Source: DATDOY01 sp035293045
GTDB lineage: Bacteria; Actinomycetota; Acidimicrobiia; IMCC26256; JACPCJ01
Assembly: GCA_035293045.1 (NCBI GenBank)
Contig: DATDOY010000219.1
Location: 1-7,343 of the forward strand
Direction of reading: 5' to 3'
DNA: 7,343 nt
In this document: positions 1 through 5,803 of the stretch, one piece after another
Position numbering within the stretch: the first letter of the stretch is position 1
How the letters are laid out: each line of letters starts with the position of its first letter
Translations under genes and position numbers: made by a program
The notes under the pieces: model-generated
Database searches by the model: none
What the model was told of the DNA's origin: nothing
What the model saw: the letters and a program-made list of their open reading frames with translations, nothing else

Positions 1-864
1 GGCGGGACTCAAGTAGTTGGCGGGGTCGTGGACCTCGTACAGGAGCTGGTGGCGGACGGTGTCGAAGCTCACGCGGCCCCCCGAGGACGCGGGCTTGGTG
101 ATCACCGCCGTGCCGTCGGCGTCGACTTCAGCGATGGGATACGGGAGATCCCACGGACGCGGCAGCGCCCACCAATCCCCGCTGTAGTTGCCCCCCGCGG
201 TCTGTCCGGAGCACTCGAGGAGGTGACCCACGACGATTCCCGCCGCGAGCCGGTCCCAGTCGTCGGCGTCGAGCGAGGCTGGGTCCGAAGGGACCGCCCA
301 CCCGTGCTCGTAGATGAGGGGGGCGAGAAACAGCGACGCGTCGGCCACGCGACCGGTGATGACGACGTCGGCTCCCTGCGCGAGAGCCTCGACGATCGGC
401 GCCGCGCCGAGGTATGCCGCGGCGAACCGCGGTGCGTCGGGGAGTTGGTCCCACGGTTGCCCGGTGTCGATGTTGTCGAGCGACACACCCGCGGCTCGCA
501 GATCGTCAAGGTGCGGCATGAGGTCGTCGCCGAGGACCGTGGCGATCTTGAACCCGCTCAGTCCGAGGGCCCTCGCTGTTTCGACGGCGGCGCGGGCGGC
601 GGCGGGCGGATTGATCCCGCCCGCGTTGGTGATCACCTTCGTGCGGCCGTCGACGACGGCGGGAAGGGCGGCGCCCATGTAGAAAGGGAGGTCACGCGTG
701 TACCCGAGCGACTCATCGCGCTGTCGGTCCTTCTGGAGGATGGCGAGGGTCAACTCGGCGAGGGCCTCGAGACACAAGTAGTCGACCCCGTCCTCGAGGA
801 GGCCCGCGACCGCGCGCGGTGTGTCGCCGTAGAAACCCTGGCCGCCCGCGATCCGCACCGTCAC
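1..864 (-). CDS. AtuA/DUF1446 family protein (acyclic terpene utilisation AtuA-like), C-terminus cut off by the window
   Basis: The minus-strand frame is open from GTG at 864 to the window edge (288 codons) with no stop, so the 3' part of the gene is missing. The family is named after AtuA of the Pseudomonas citronellol/geraniol (acyclic terpene) pathway; its biochemical role is not firmly established. What I see: an N-terminal VRIAGGQGFYGD (residues 3-14), then YLCLEALAELTLAIL, ITNAGGINPPAAA, ADVVITGRVADASLFLAPLI, and near the edge TVRHQLLYEVHDPANYL. This order and wording is the DUF1446 pattern. Family members usually run to about 450 residues, some longer with a C-terminal extra domain, so roughly a third or more is missing. 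An in-frame TGA lies six codons upstream of the GTG, so only GTG 864 or GTG 858 can be the start. I chose 864 because a TACCGT hexamer ends 7 nt before it. There is no Shine-Dalgarno. The upstream gene ends 47 bp away on the same strand. Family assignment is confident; substrate is unknown. Confidence 0.88.
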   Translation of the reverse strand, partial: MTVRIAGGQGFYGDTPRAVAGLLEDGVDYLCLEALAELTLAILQKDRQRDESLGYTRDLPFYMGAALPAVVDGRTKVITNAGGINPPAAARAAVETARALGLSGFKIATVLGDDLMPHLDDLRAAGVSLDNIDTGQPWDQLPDAPRFAAAYLGAAPIVEALAQGADVVITGRVADASLFLAPLIYEHGWAVPSDPASLDADDWDRLAAGIVVGHLLECSGQTAGGNYSGDWWALPRPWDLPYPIAEVDADGTAVITKPASSGGRVSFDTVRHQLLYEVHDPANYLSPA

Positions 865-871
865 GGGCGTG

Positions 872-877
872 ACGGTA
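872..877 (-). promoter_or_regulatory. Putative -10 element (TACCGT) for leaderless transcription of the AtuA-like gene
   Basis: On the minus strand TACCGT fits the actinobacterial TANNNT -10 pattern and ends 7 nt before GTG 864. That would place the transcript 5' end at or beside the start codon. No purine-rich ribosome-binding site is present in the gap and no convincing -35 is visible. It implies the AtuA-like gene has its own promoter and is not only read through from the gene upstream. This is a motif-and-distance inference. Confidence 0.45.
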
Positions 878-911
878 AAGCGTCAGCGGTGCAGTGCGCT
901 ACTGCGGGGCG

Positions 912-1607
912 CTACGGCGCGGAGGTGTCGTCGGGGGTGATCGTGACCGGGGCGATGAGCTCGGCCCAGTCGTCACCGGAGCCCGATCGCGTGATCGGCT
1001 CGCCGGCGTTGTTCGTGCCCGCCGGAGTCGGTGCGGGCGCGGGCGCTTCGAGGACGGGCGGCGGGACGGCGTCGTCGGCGGGGACGTCGTACTCGAGCTC
1101 GATCACTCGGGCGGGGTGTGACTCGTTGCCCGATGGGCTCGAGGACGCGGGCGGGGTGAGATCCGTCATGGCCGCCGCCGAACCGATGCCGCCGACCCCA
1201 AGCGCCATGCCGGCGACGGGGATGACGAGCTGACGGCGCAGGATGACCCGGCGGAGTTCTCGTGCCTCGCGCCGGCTGCACTGGATGAGCTCGATGAGGC
1301 GTCGCTCGATCTCGCGTGGCGCGCCACCGAGGGCCGAGGCGAGCGCGTCAAGGTCGGCGTCGCGCAGGGGGAGGTCGGCCAGCTTGGCCGCGCCCCGCAT
1401 GTCGCGGATGAAGGCGATGTAGTGGTCGAGCACCTCGTCGGGGGTCGCGTCCGACGGCAGGGGTCGGACGGCGTCGCCGGCCACGAGTGCGCCATCGGCG
1501 ACCTCGAGCCTGGTGCTCTCCCGGGGTGCCCGCTCGGCTGCTTGCCGGCCCGACGGCCGGCGGCGGAATCCACGGCGCATCGGCGAAGCGTGATGTCCCT
1601 GACTCAT
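912..1607 (-). CDS. Hypothetical single-pass membrane protein with a cytosolic helical domain and an acidic, proline-rich tail
   Basis: I do not recognise a named family for this 231-aa protein. Residues 1-30 are Arg-rich. Residues 55-125 look helical, with a segment DADLDALASALGGAPREIERRL that could pack as a helix-turn-helix-like unit. A strongly basic stretch (112-125) precedes one hydrophobic segment, LVIPVAGMALGVGGIGSAAA (127-146). After it, residues 150-231 are rich in Pro, Ala, Ser, Asp and Glu, with no Lys and only two Arg. The positive-inside rule predicts N-in/C-out topology, with the acidic tail outside. The start ATG 1607 is well supported by an AGGAGG 4 nt upstream; Met10 is a possible alternative. 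The gene stands 115 bp after the lipoprotein gene and 47 bp before the AtuA-like gene, all on the minus strand. A membrane-anchored regulator would fit the layout, but no anti-sigma signature such as a zinc-finger H..C..C motif is visible, so function is unassigned. Confidence 0.8.
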   Translation of the reverse strand: MSQGHHASPMRRGFRRRPSGRQAAERAPRESTRLEVADGALVAGDAVRPLPSDATPDEVLDHYIAFIRDMRGAAKLADLPLRDADLDALASALGGAPREIERRLIELIQCSRREARELRRVILRRQLVIPVAGMALGVGGIGSAAAMTDLTPPASSSPSGNESHPARVIELEYDVPADDAVPPPVLEAPAPAPTPAGTNNAGEPITRSGSGDDWAELIAPVTITPDDTSAP

Positions 1608-1611
1608 GGTG

Positions 1612-1617
1612 CCTCCT
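1612..1617 (-). promoter_or_regulatory. Shine-Dalgarno AGGAGG for the membrane protein gene
   Basis: On the minus strand a full AGGAGG lies 4 nt before ATG 1607. It fixes the start of this gene. It also contrasts with most other genes in the window, which have weak or no ribosome-binding sites, so this mRNA should carry a leader. Confidence 0.7.
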
Positions 1618-1684
1618 GGTGTCCCATCGAGGCATCGGCACCGAGGGAGTCGTACCTGAAGGATCGATCAGAGCGCTTGCCCTT

Positions 1685-1702
1685 CCCCGGACGAGTCCGA
1701 GG
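1685..1702 (-). terminator. Weak hairpin after the lipoprotein gene, possible terminator
   Basis: On the minus-strand RNA, CCTCGGA and TCCGGGG can pair as a 7-bp stem (one G-U) around the tetraloop CTCG, beginning 20 nt after the lipoprotein stop codon. It sits in the 115-bp gap between the lipoprotein and membrane protein genes. No T-tract follows it, so a classical intrinsic terminator is not supported. In such GC-rich DNA a stem of this size can arise by chance. The rest of the gap (1608-1722) shows only the Shine-Dalgarno of the next gene. Confidence 0.22.
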
Positions 1703-1722
1703 GATTCGCGGCTTTTACCCGA

Positions 1723-2721
1723 TTAGGGGGCCGGGAGACGGACCTGCACCACCGCCCCCGCCTCGGCGTCGGCGGCGTAGGCGGTGCGCCCGTCGGGCGT
1801 GAGCGCCACCGCCACGAAGAGGCGATCCTCGATGAGCACGCGCCGGGTGGAGCCGTCGAGCGATGACATCGCCCGTTCCTCCACCTCGACCACGACGACG
1901 AGATCGTCTCCGACGGCGAATCTCGAGGGCGCCGAGGGAAAGGCGACGCGGCGCACGATCCCCTCGGGGGCCCGGAGCAGCGACAGGTCGGCGCTCGTGT
2001 AGTCGGCGAGGAAGAGACCGGCGCCGCCCGACTCGAGCACCGCCGGGTTCGAGCCGGTGCCGATCGCCCTCCCGGGAGCGTTGGTGTCGGGATCGATCGA
2101 CCGCACCTGGCCGGTCGCCGGCTTGGTCACCCACACCGCATCGGCGGTCACGGCCAGCGACGTGGGTCCGCCGGTGACGGCGATCTCGGTGACCACGGCG
2201 CCCGTGTCGGGGTCCACCCGGTATACGACGTCCGCCGTGCTGTCGCTGACCCAGACCGAGTCGAATCCGACCGCCACGTCCGACGGCGAGCCGTCGCCGA
2301 GGTCGATGGTGGCGGTGACGCGATTGCCGTTCGGATCGATGCGGACGAGCGAACCGCGCGGCGCCGCGTCGTCGGGTCCGTAGTCGGTGCCGGTGGCCCA
2401 GACCGCGCCCTCGCCGATGGCCAAGGCGCTCATGGGGTGCGACACCGCGACGACGGCCTCCACCTTCTTGCGACGGGGATCGATCCGCACGACCGCGTTC
2501 ACCGCGTCGTCGTAGGCAACCTCGCTGCCACCGAAGGTGTCGCTCGCCGGGAGCCACAGGTCTCCGTCGGGGCCGATCTTGAGGTCGGGACCGACGTGAG
2601 GGTCGACGGGGATCGTCGCCACGACCTCCCCCGACGGCGGCGCGTCTCGTGCGCACCCGAGCAACGCGAACGCCGCGAGGGTGACGGCGCCGGCGACCGG
2701 GAGGGTGAGCCTCTTAGGCAC
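1723..2721 (-). CDS. Exported lipoprotein with a YVTN/Vgb-like beta-propeller
   Basis: The 332-aa product starts with a lipoprotein signal: basic MPKR, a hydrophobic segment (residues 7-19), and lipobox LLGC with Cys23 as the expected lipidation site, so the mature protein should be anchored to the outer face of the membrane. The rest is a repeat protein. Units of roughly 40-48 residues carry the pattern xAVgxxxVWVxxxxxxxVxRIDPxTxxVxxxI, with RIDP-type turns at residues 79-82, 127-130, 168-171 and 208-211. VWAT, VWVS and VWVT strands precede three of them. This is typical of YVTN, NHL or virginiamycin B lyase-like propellers, which often bind ligands or proteins. I see no catalytic signature that settles an activity. 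The start is GTG at 2721, which overlaps the amidase stop by 8 bp; no good Shine-Dalgarno is visible, so translation is probably coupled to the amidase. Fold and localisation are confident; function is not. Confidence 0.85.
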   Translation of the reverse strand: MPKRLTLPVAGAVTLAAFALLGCARDAPPSGEVVATIPVDPHVGPDLKIGPDGDLWLPASDTFGGSEVAYDDAVNAVVRIDPRRKKVEAVVAVSHPMSALAIGEGAVWATGTDYGPDDAAPRGSLVRIDPNGNRVTATIDLGDGSPSDVAVGFDSVWVSDSTADVVYRVDPDTGAVVTEIAVTGGPTSLAVTADAVWVTKPATGQVRSIDPDTNAPGRAIGTGSNPAVLESGGAGLFLADYTSADLSLLRAPEGIVRRVAFPSAPSRFAVGDDLVVVVEVEERAMSSLDGSTRRVLIEDRLFVAVALTPDGRTAYAADAEAGAVVQVRLPAP

Positions 2722-4171
2722 TCACGGGCGGCGTGCGGTCGGCCCAGGGGCGGGCCTCTTCGAGCTGTGCGGCGACGCGCAGCAAGACGTCCTCGCGTCC
2801 GAACCCGCCGACGAGTTGGACGCCGATGGGCACGCCGTCGTCGGTGGCGTGCATCGGTAGGGAGATGGCGGGCTGACCGGTGACGTTGAAGGGGGCAAGG
2901 AACAGCACGATCGACGTCGAGCGGAACAGTCCCGCGAGCGGGTTGTCGGGTGTTGGCGCGAACTGACCGAGGGTGGGCGGGACTTCGGGGCTCGTGGGGG
3001 TGAGGAGGATGTCCCACCCGTCGACGTCCCACCACGACTGCATCTCGCGCGAGAAGGTCCGCAGCGCTTCCAGGGACTCGTAGTACGTCGCCGCGCTCAC
3101 GAGTCGGCCGCTCTCGGCGAGCGCCCACGTCCCCGGCTCGACGTCCGACTCTTCGAGGCGGGGCTTGCCGATCGCCTTCCCCCAGAGGGTGAGATCGAGG
3201 TCGACGAACGCGTTGAAGACGTTGGTGAAGTTCCCGAGCAGGCCCTCGACGAACTCAGGCCCGCCGCCGATGCCGCTCGGGCCGGTCAACTCCACCGTGT
3301 GGCCGAGGGACTCGAGGAGGGCCGCCGTGCTCTCGGCCGCCGCGCGTGACTCGGGTGTGGTCTCGGCGAGCCCACCGGGCGAGTCGACGACCATTCCGAT
3401 TCGGAGTTTGCCGGGTGCCGCGCCGACCTCTTCGCGGTAGGAGCGGGCGGCCGCCGGCGCGCGGTATGGATCGCCGGTCTCGGGCCCGGCGGCGACGTCG
3501 AGGATGGCCGCCGTGTCGCGGACCGACCGGGCGAGAAAGCCGTGCACGACGAGACCTCCCCACCACTCTCCTTCGGGGGCGAGGGAGATTCGACCGCGGG
3601 TCGTCTTGAGTCCCACGAGCCCGCACGCCGAGGCCGGCCAGCGGATCGACCCGCCGCCATCTCCGGCGCTCGCCATCGCCACCATGCGACTCGCGACCGC
3701 CGCCGCCGAACCCCCGCTGGACCCGCCGGTCGAACGGGTCACGTCCCACGGGTTGCGCGTCGGGCCGTACGCCTCGGGTTCGGTGGTCGGCTGGAGCCCG
3801 AACTCCGGGCAGTTGGTGCGGCCGAGATTGACGAAGCCCGCCTCCCGAAACCGTCGCGTCTGGTTCGAATCGTGGTCGCCCATCAGCGAGGCGGCCTTGA
3901 GGCCCTTGCAGCCGTGGTGCTGGGGCATGCCGGCGTTGGCGCCGTCGTGGTCCTTGTGCACGAAGGGAACGCCGCGGAACGGGCCGTCGGGCAGCGTCCC
4001 CGCGGCGTCGGCGCGGGCGGCGTCGAAGCGCTCGTGGATGACCGCGTTCAGTTCGGGGTTGAGCTTCTCGATGGCGGCGATCGACGCGTCGACCAACTCG
4101 ATGGGGGCGACCTCGCCGCTGCGGACGAGCTCGGCTTGGGCAGTGGCGTCGAGACTGGTGAGTTCGCTCAT
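2714..4171 (-). CDS. Amidase-signature (AS) family hydrolase
   Basis: The 485-aa product is a serine hydrolase of the amidase-signature family, which cleaves C-N bonds of amides (related enzymes include GatA, acylamidases and aryl acylamidases). The Ser-cisSer-Lys triad is complete: Lys73 in GVPFVHKDH, Ser151 in the Gly/Ser-rich TGGSSGGSAAA, and nucleophile Ser175 in DGGGSIRWPAS. The C-terminus (TGQPAISLPM...GVPIGVQLVGGFGREDVLLRVAAQLE) is also family-typical. There is no signal peptide, so it is cytosolic. The frame stays open upstream to 4336, but that extension would be translated from the palindromic intergenic DNA and the end of the aldolase gene. MSELTSLDATAQAEL at ATG 4171 matches the normal AS N-terminus, and a TACCGT hexamer ends 8 nt before it, so I use 4171. 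No GatB or GatC gene is nearby, so a stand-alone amidase is more likely than a tRNA amidotransferase subunit. The substrate cannot be read from sequence. It overlaps the lipoprotein gene by 8 bp. Confidence 0.93.
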   Translation of the reverse strand: MSELTSLDATAQAELVRSGEVAPIELVDASIAAIEKLNPELNAVIHERFDAARADAAGTLPDGPFRGVPFVHKDHDGANAGMPQHHGCKGLKAASLMGDHDSNQTRRFREAGFVNLGRTNCPEFGLQPTTEPEAYGPTRNPWDVTRSTGGSSGGSAAAVASRMVAMASAGDGGGSIRWPASACGLVGLKTTRGRISLAPEGEWWGGLVVHGFLARSVRDTAAILDVAAGPETGDPYRAPAAARSYREEVGAAPGKLRIGMVVDSPGGLAETTPESRAAAESTAALLESLGHTVELTGPSGIGGGPEFVEGLLGNFTNVFNAFVDLDLTLWGKAIGKPRLEESDVEPGTWALAESGRLVSAATYYESLEALRTFSREMQSWWDVDGWDILLTPTSPEVPPTLGQFAPTPDNPLAGLFRSTSIVLFLAPFNVTGQPAISLPMHATDDGVPIGVQLVGGFGREDVLLRVAAQLEEARPWADRTPPVSA

Positions 4172-4179
4172 GGCCGGGA

Positions 4180-4185
4180 ACGGTA
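4180..4185 (-). promoter_or_regulatory. Putative -10 element (TACCGT) for leaderless transcription of the amidase
   Basis: The minus-strand TACCGT is identical to the hexamer before the AtuA-like gene and ends 8 nt before ATG 4171. A purine run, GAGGAGGGG, lies about 16-20 nt before the ATG. That is too far to be its Shine-Dalgarno, so leaderless initiation from this -10 explains the start better. Any -35 would fall inside the outer arm of the adjacent 48-bp palindrome, where no consensus is visible. Confidence 0.45.
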
Positions 4186-4194
4186 TCCCCTCCT

Positions 4195-4242
4195 CGAGTG
4201 TGAGTGTGTGCCCGCCCATGGGCGGGCACACACTCACACTCG
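4195..4242. repeat. 48-bp perfect palindrome (hairpin/cruciform-forming), intergenic
   Basis: Two 24-bp arms are perfectly complementary with no spacer. The centre is CCCATGGG at 4215-4222, flanked by CCCGCC/GGCGGG and then by GT-rich outer arms beginning CGAGTGTGAGTGTG. As RNA on either strand it folds into a stem of about 22 bp closed by a CAUG loop. It lies between the aldolase stop and the amidase promoter. No T-tract follows on the minus strand; the 3' flank reads AGGAGGGG. A transcription terminator or RNA 3'-end stabiliser for the aldolase operon is plausible. A dispersed palindromic repeat or a protein-binding site is also possible. The symmetry is read directly; the role is inferred. 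Confidence 0.95.
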
Positions 4243-4252
4243 GTCTGGGGAG

Positions 4253-4297
4253 GGTGTGCGTATGGCGTCGCGCATAGCGCGACGCCATACGCACACC
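4253..4297. repeat. 45-bp inverted repeat with perfect 21-bp arms and a 3-nt ATA loop
   Basis: The left arm starts GGTGTGCGTATGGCG and ends GTCGCGC at 4273. The spacer is ATA (4274-4276), and the right arm (4277-4297) is the exact reverse complement. On the minus strand it begins 11 nt after the aldolase stop codon and precedes the 48-bp palindrome by a 10-bp linker (4243-4252). The two palindromes share no arm sequence beyond a GTGTG-rich outer part, so they are not copies of one unit. The first hairpin after a stop codon is the natural position for a terminator, but no T-tract follows. Confidence 0.95.
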
Positions 4298-4308
4298 GTT
4301 CGAGGGAC

Positions 4309-5319
4309 TCACCAGCCGCGGAGGTCGACCTCCCACGTGTCGAGGACCTCCTCGCCCCGCACGACGTGCATCTGCGCGTGCTTGGCGATCGTCGGATCGA
4401 TGTGCGACGGCCGGAGGCGGACCCGATCGCCGACCTGCGGTCGCGACGCGGCCGGGAAGCCGAAGGTCACGTGTTCGTCGGAGAAGAACCAGACCTCACC
4501 GTCGCAGCCCTCGCCGTTGGCGATCGGGGGGTTGCCGTGGTCCATGGCGAGCGCCTTGAGGCCGGCGTCGGCCACGGCCCAGTCGTCGTTGACGTGGATG
4601 ACGCTCGCGAGCACCCGCAGGCCCTCGTGGAACGGCAGGTTGTCGAGCGCTCCGTACGCCGTGTCGAGCAGGACGTACGAGCCGGCCTGGATCTCGTTGA
4701 CCCACCTGTTGACGGCGTAGGTGCCGGTCCCGCCGCCCGAGACGATGTCGCCGCCCACGTCGGCGTGGGCTTCGAGTAGCCGCTTCATGCAGTCCTCGGT
4801 CATCGTGACGCGCGCGTCGAGCGCCTCGACCCCGACGACGTGCCCCTCGTAGCCCATGACGCCGCGCACGTCGAGGCCCTTGGCGCGCGCATAGTCGGCG
4901 ATGTGCCCGGCCTGCTCGGGCGGACACCCGCAGCGGGGCATCCCGACGTTGACGTCGATGAGCACTTCGCGAATCCCGCCCGCGTGGGCGGCGTCGACGG
5001 TGACCTCGGAGTCCACCGCGACCGTGACGCGAGCGTTCGGGATGGCGCCGAGGCGCGTGCAGTCGAGCACTTCGTTGGCGAGCAAGAGGTCGTCGCCGAG
5101 TCCGACCGCGGCCATGCCCTCAACTTCGCGGATGGTGGCGCAGGTGAAGTTGGTGTGGCCTTTCTCACGCTGCAGGCGGGCGAGCGCGGTGGTCTTGTGC
5201 GCTTTCACGTGAGGACGCAGGCGCGGCCCCGGGAGCGCGTCGGTCATCGTTGACAGGTTGTGCTCGAGGACGTCGGCGTCGGCGATGAGCGCCGGCGTCT
5301 GCAAGTCGTGGATCTTCAC
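4309..5319 (-). CDS. D-threonine aldolase-like PLP enzyme (alanine racemase N-terminal fold, fold type III)
   Basis: The 336-aa protein belongs to the D-threonine aldolase / D-serine dehydratase family. These enzymes use pyridoxal phosphate and a divalent metal to split beta-hydroxy-D-amino acids such as D-threonine to glycine plus an aldehyde, or to deaminate D-serine. What I see: RPHVKAHK with Lys39 as the likely PLP lysine; VNVGMPRCG (123-131); GYEGH (156-160); the glycine-rich SGGGTGTY (194-201); DAGLKALAMD (251-260); and the C-terminal metal motif PSHIDPT with His306 and Asp308. His-x-Asp is the pair described for D-threonine aldolases, whereas D-serine dehydratases have His-x-Cys, so an aldolase is favoured. 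It is slightly short for the family. Start GTG 5319 has GAAGGA 6 nt upstream and overlaps the preceding gene's TGA in a GTGA. The frame is open further upstream, but that part overlaps the 148-aa gene out of frame. Exact substrate is uncertain. Confidence 0.9.
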   Translation of the reverse strand: MKIHDLQTPALIADADVLEHNLSTMTDALPGPRLRPHVKAHKTTALARLQREKGHTNFTCATIREVEGMAAVGLGDDLLLANEVLDCTRLGAIPNARVTVAVDSEVTVDAAHAGGIREVLIDVNVGMPRCGCPPEQAGHIADYARAKGLDVRGVMGYEGHVVGVEALDARVTMTEDCMKRLLEAHADVGGDIVSGGGTGTYAVNRWVNEIQAGSYVLLDTAYGALDNLPFHEGLRVLASVIHVNDDWAVADAGLKALAMDHGNPPIANGEGCDGEVWFFSDEHVTFGFPAASRPQVGDRVRLRPSHIDPTIAKHAQMHVVRGEEVLDTWEVDLRGW

Positions 5320-5762
5320 GTTCCATCCTTCTTGGTGGTCGACTTCGTTCGCTTGGCCTCGCGCTCCTTGCTCTCGGCGAGGAGCGCTTCTTTCCATGCG
5401 CGAAAGCGATCGTGGGTCACGCCGTTCGGCCCGTCGCCCTCGCCGCTCCCGTCGGGAAACAGGCGGAAGGTGTACCGCTCGCGCAGGTTGCCGGCGTTGA
5501 TCGCCATGTAGCGGGCGTCGCCTCTGCTCGCCGGTCCCGATCGCCACAGGAGGTAAACGCCGATGCGTCGCTTGTACGCGACGACCTGGTAGCCGAAGTC
5601 GGCGCCGAGCGTGATGACGGCCTTGGGGGCCTCGACCCACGACGTGGCGGGGATGGTGCGGTCGCGCACGGGAGTGTCGGGCAAGTCGGTGGTGTGCATC
5701 GGCGTGGCGTCGATGGGGCGGTCAGCGGGAACCCAGTCGTCGCGGTGCTCCACCTCGGACAT
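5316..5762 (-). CDS. Conserved-looking hypothetical protein, 148 aa
   Basis: I do not recognise this family. The protein is soluble, with no signal peptide or membrane segment. The N-terminal 40 residues are polar and probably flexible. The centre (about 43-105) reads as a beta-rich domain (KAVITLGADFGYQVVAYKRR, IGVYLLWRSG, RYMAINAGNL, YTFRLFPDG). A DRFRAWKEALLAESKERE helix and a Lys/Thr-rich tail follow. Codon use matches its neighbours. Its TGA overlaps the GTG of the aldolase gene by 4 bp, so the two are very likely co-transcribed and translationally coupled; it may be an accessory protein of that enzyme or merely a passenger. The start is taken at ATG 5762; Met22 (5699) is a possible alternative. 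There is no clear Shine-Dalgarno. A degenerate -10-like CAGCAT ends 6 nt before the ATG, which would again fit leaderless transcription, but weakly. Confidence 0.8.
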   Translation of the reverse strand: MSEVEHRDDWVPADRPIDATPMHTTDLPDTPVRDRTIPATSWVEAPKAVITLGADFGYQVVAYKRRIGVYLLWRSGPASRGDARYMAINAGNLRERYTFRLFPDGSGEGDGPNGVTHDRFRAWKEALLAESKEREAKRTKSTTKKDGT

Positions 5763-5791
5763 CGCCCGATGCTGTCACGGAACGCGGTGGG

Positions 5792-5797
5792 TACGCT
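5792..5797 (+). promoter_or_regulatory. Putative -10 element (TACGCT) for leaderless transcription of the epimerase
   Basis: TACGCT fits TANNNT and ends 6 nt before ATG 5804 within the 41-bp divergent gap (5763-5803). No Shine-Dalgarno lies in front of the ATG and no -35 consensus is recognisable. The short gap leaves room for little else, so the two divergent promoters must overlap or lie back to back. Confidence 0.45.
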
Positions 5798-5803
5798 CGG
5801 CCA

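Noticed and set aside
865..911. Terminator between the membrane protein gene and the AtuA-like gene
   Set aside because: Only 4-bp stems can be drawn in this 47-bp gap and there is no T-tract. The only supported element is the TACCGT hexamer.
28..1233. 401-codon plus-strand open frame
   Set aside because: Antisense to the AtuA-like gene and part of the membrane protein gene. Its translation is Arg/Gly/Val-rich without any motif, as expected from the opposite strand of high-GC codons.
1715..2656. 313-codon Arg-rich minus-strand frame
   Set aside because: Out-of-frame shadow of the lipoprotein gene; low-complexity Arg/Gly composition with no motif.
4187..4198. GAGGAGGGG as Shine-Dalgarno of the amidase
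   Set aside because: It lies about 16-20 nt before ATG 4171, too far for normal initiation, and no in-frame start codon is placed closer to it.
4195..4297. CRISPR array or phage attachment site
   Set aside because: There are only two units, they differ in sequence, and there are no regular spacers, cas genes, integrase or tRNA nearby.
3542..4720. 392-codon plus-strand open frame spanning the palindromes
   Set aside because: Antisense to the amidase and aldolase, both of which have complete catalytic motifs on the minus strand. The frame crosses an intergenic region and shows no domain.
4309..5640. 443-codon version of the aldolase
   Set aside because: The added N-terminus overlaps the 148-aa gene in another frame and is Arg-rich. 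GTG 5319 has a Shine-Dalgarno and begins exactly at the family's usual N-terminus.
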